The notes under the pieces were generated by a model, which made no database searches, was not told the origin of the DNA, and worked only from the letters and a program-made list of their open reading frames with translations. A stretch of 64,000 bases of DNA, from assembly GCF_018704125.1 (NCBI RefSeq), contig NZ_JAGTIS010000009.1:1-64000 (forward strand), in the 5' to 3' direction. Each line of letters opens with the position of its first letter. The stretch's first letter is position 1. Position numbers and translations under genes: made by a program. Of this stretch, positions 62,465 to 64,000 are shown piece by piece. Source of the DNA: Metapseudomonas boanensis. GTDB lineage: Bacteria; Pseudomonadota; Gammaproteobacteria; Pseudomonadales; Pseudomonadaceae.

Positions 62465-64000
<1,536 letters not shown>

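Overview
The window is GC-rich bacterial chromosome from a Pseudomonas, most likely of the P. aeruginosa lineage in the broad sense (P. nitroreducens / P. citronellolis-like). The evidence is gene content and order: the pilGHIJK-chpABC type IV pilus chemosensory cluster followed by gshB, tonB3, algH, ruvX, pyrR, pyrB and pyrC'; bioA, rsmE, rhlE and a YceI gene on the other side; and metF/ahcY and pyrimidine-catabolism genes further on. This follows the P. aeruginosa order as I remember it. The species is an inference. I see no rRNA, tRNA or CRISPR array.

Layout. 1-6.75 kb is the distal end of a type VI secretion (T6SS) cluster: the end of a probable tssM, then tssA, tssF, tssG, tssJ, tssE and an unusual ImpA_N-membrane-OmpA fusion. 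6.8-16.9 kb is a complete malonate decarboxylase locus (mdcABCDEGHLM), a NhaD/CitM-like antiporter and the LysR regulator mdcR. 17.0-20.7 kb is a rearranged accessory patch: a 0.45-kb direct duplication carrying a promoter and the 5' part of an RBBP9-type hydrolase gene. The first copy is a dead hydrolase/GGDEF chimera and the second is intact. Between them lies an orphan fimbrial adhesin, and after them a degenerate sigma-54 activator. 20.9-26.3 kb holds an MFS exporter, a cystine ABC importer with D-cysteine desulfhydrase, and an isochorismatase-family hydrolase. 26.7-35.8 kb holds an OprD-type porin, rhlE, a yceI-cytochrome b561 pair, a flavin amine oxidase-like protein, bioA and rsmE. 35.8-36.3 kb is an insertion-sequence scar: a 90-bp ISL3-type MITE inserted at the rsmE stop codon, then a truncated ISL3 transposase.

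36.4-50.1 kb is the Chp system on the minus strand, including a 2,527-residue ChpA. 50.4-56.2 kb, on the plus strand, runs gshB-tonB3-algH-ruvX-pyrR-pyrB-pyrC'. 56.4-58.9 kb, on the minus strand, is an ahcY-metF unit preceded by an S-adenosylhomocysteine riboswitch and a good sigma-70 promoter. 59.0-64.0 kb holds a TetR/RutR-like regulator and the reductive pyrimidine catabolism genes dht (dihydropyrimidinase), preT and preA, with a perfect palindrome at the window edge upstream of dht.

How the genes work together. MdcLM imports malonate, MdcA/C/D/E decarboxylate it on an acyl carrier protein whose prosthetic group is made and loaded by MdcB/G and primed by MdcH, and MdcR should control the operon. 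DcyD and TcyJLN scavenge cysteine/cystine. PilG/H/I/J/K with ChpA/B/C control twitching. AhcY and MetF serve the methyl cycle. PyrR/PyrB/PyrC' make pyrimidines while PreT/PreA/Dht degrade them. The main points for follow-up are the T6SS fusion protein, the hairpin that buries the mdcA ribosome-binding site, the duplicated hydrolase/GGDEF chimera, the sigma-54 activator without arginine fingers or DNA-binding domain, and the MITE at the rsmE stop codon.
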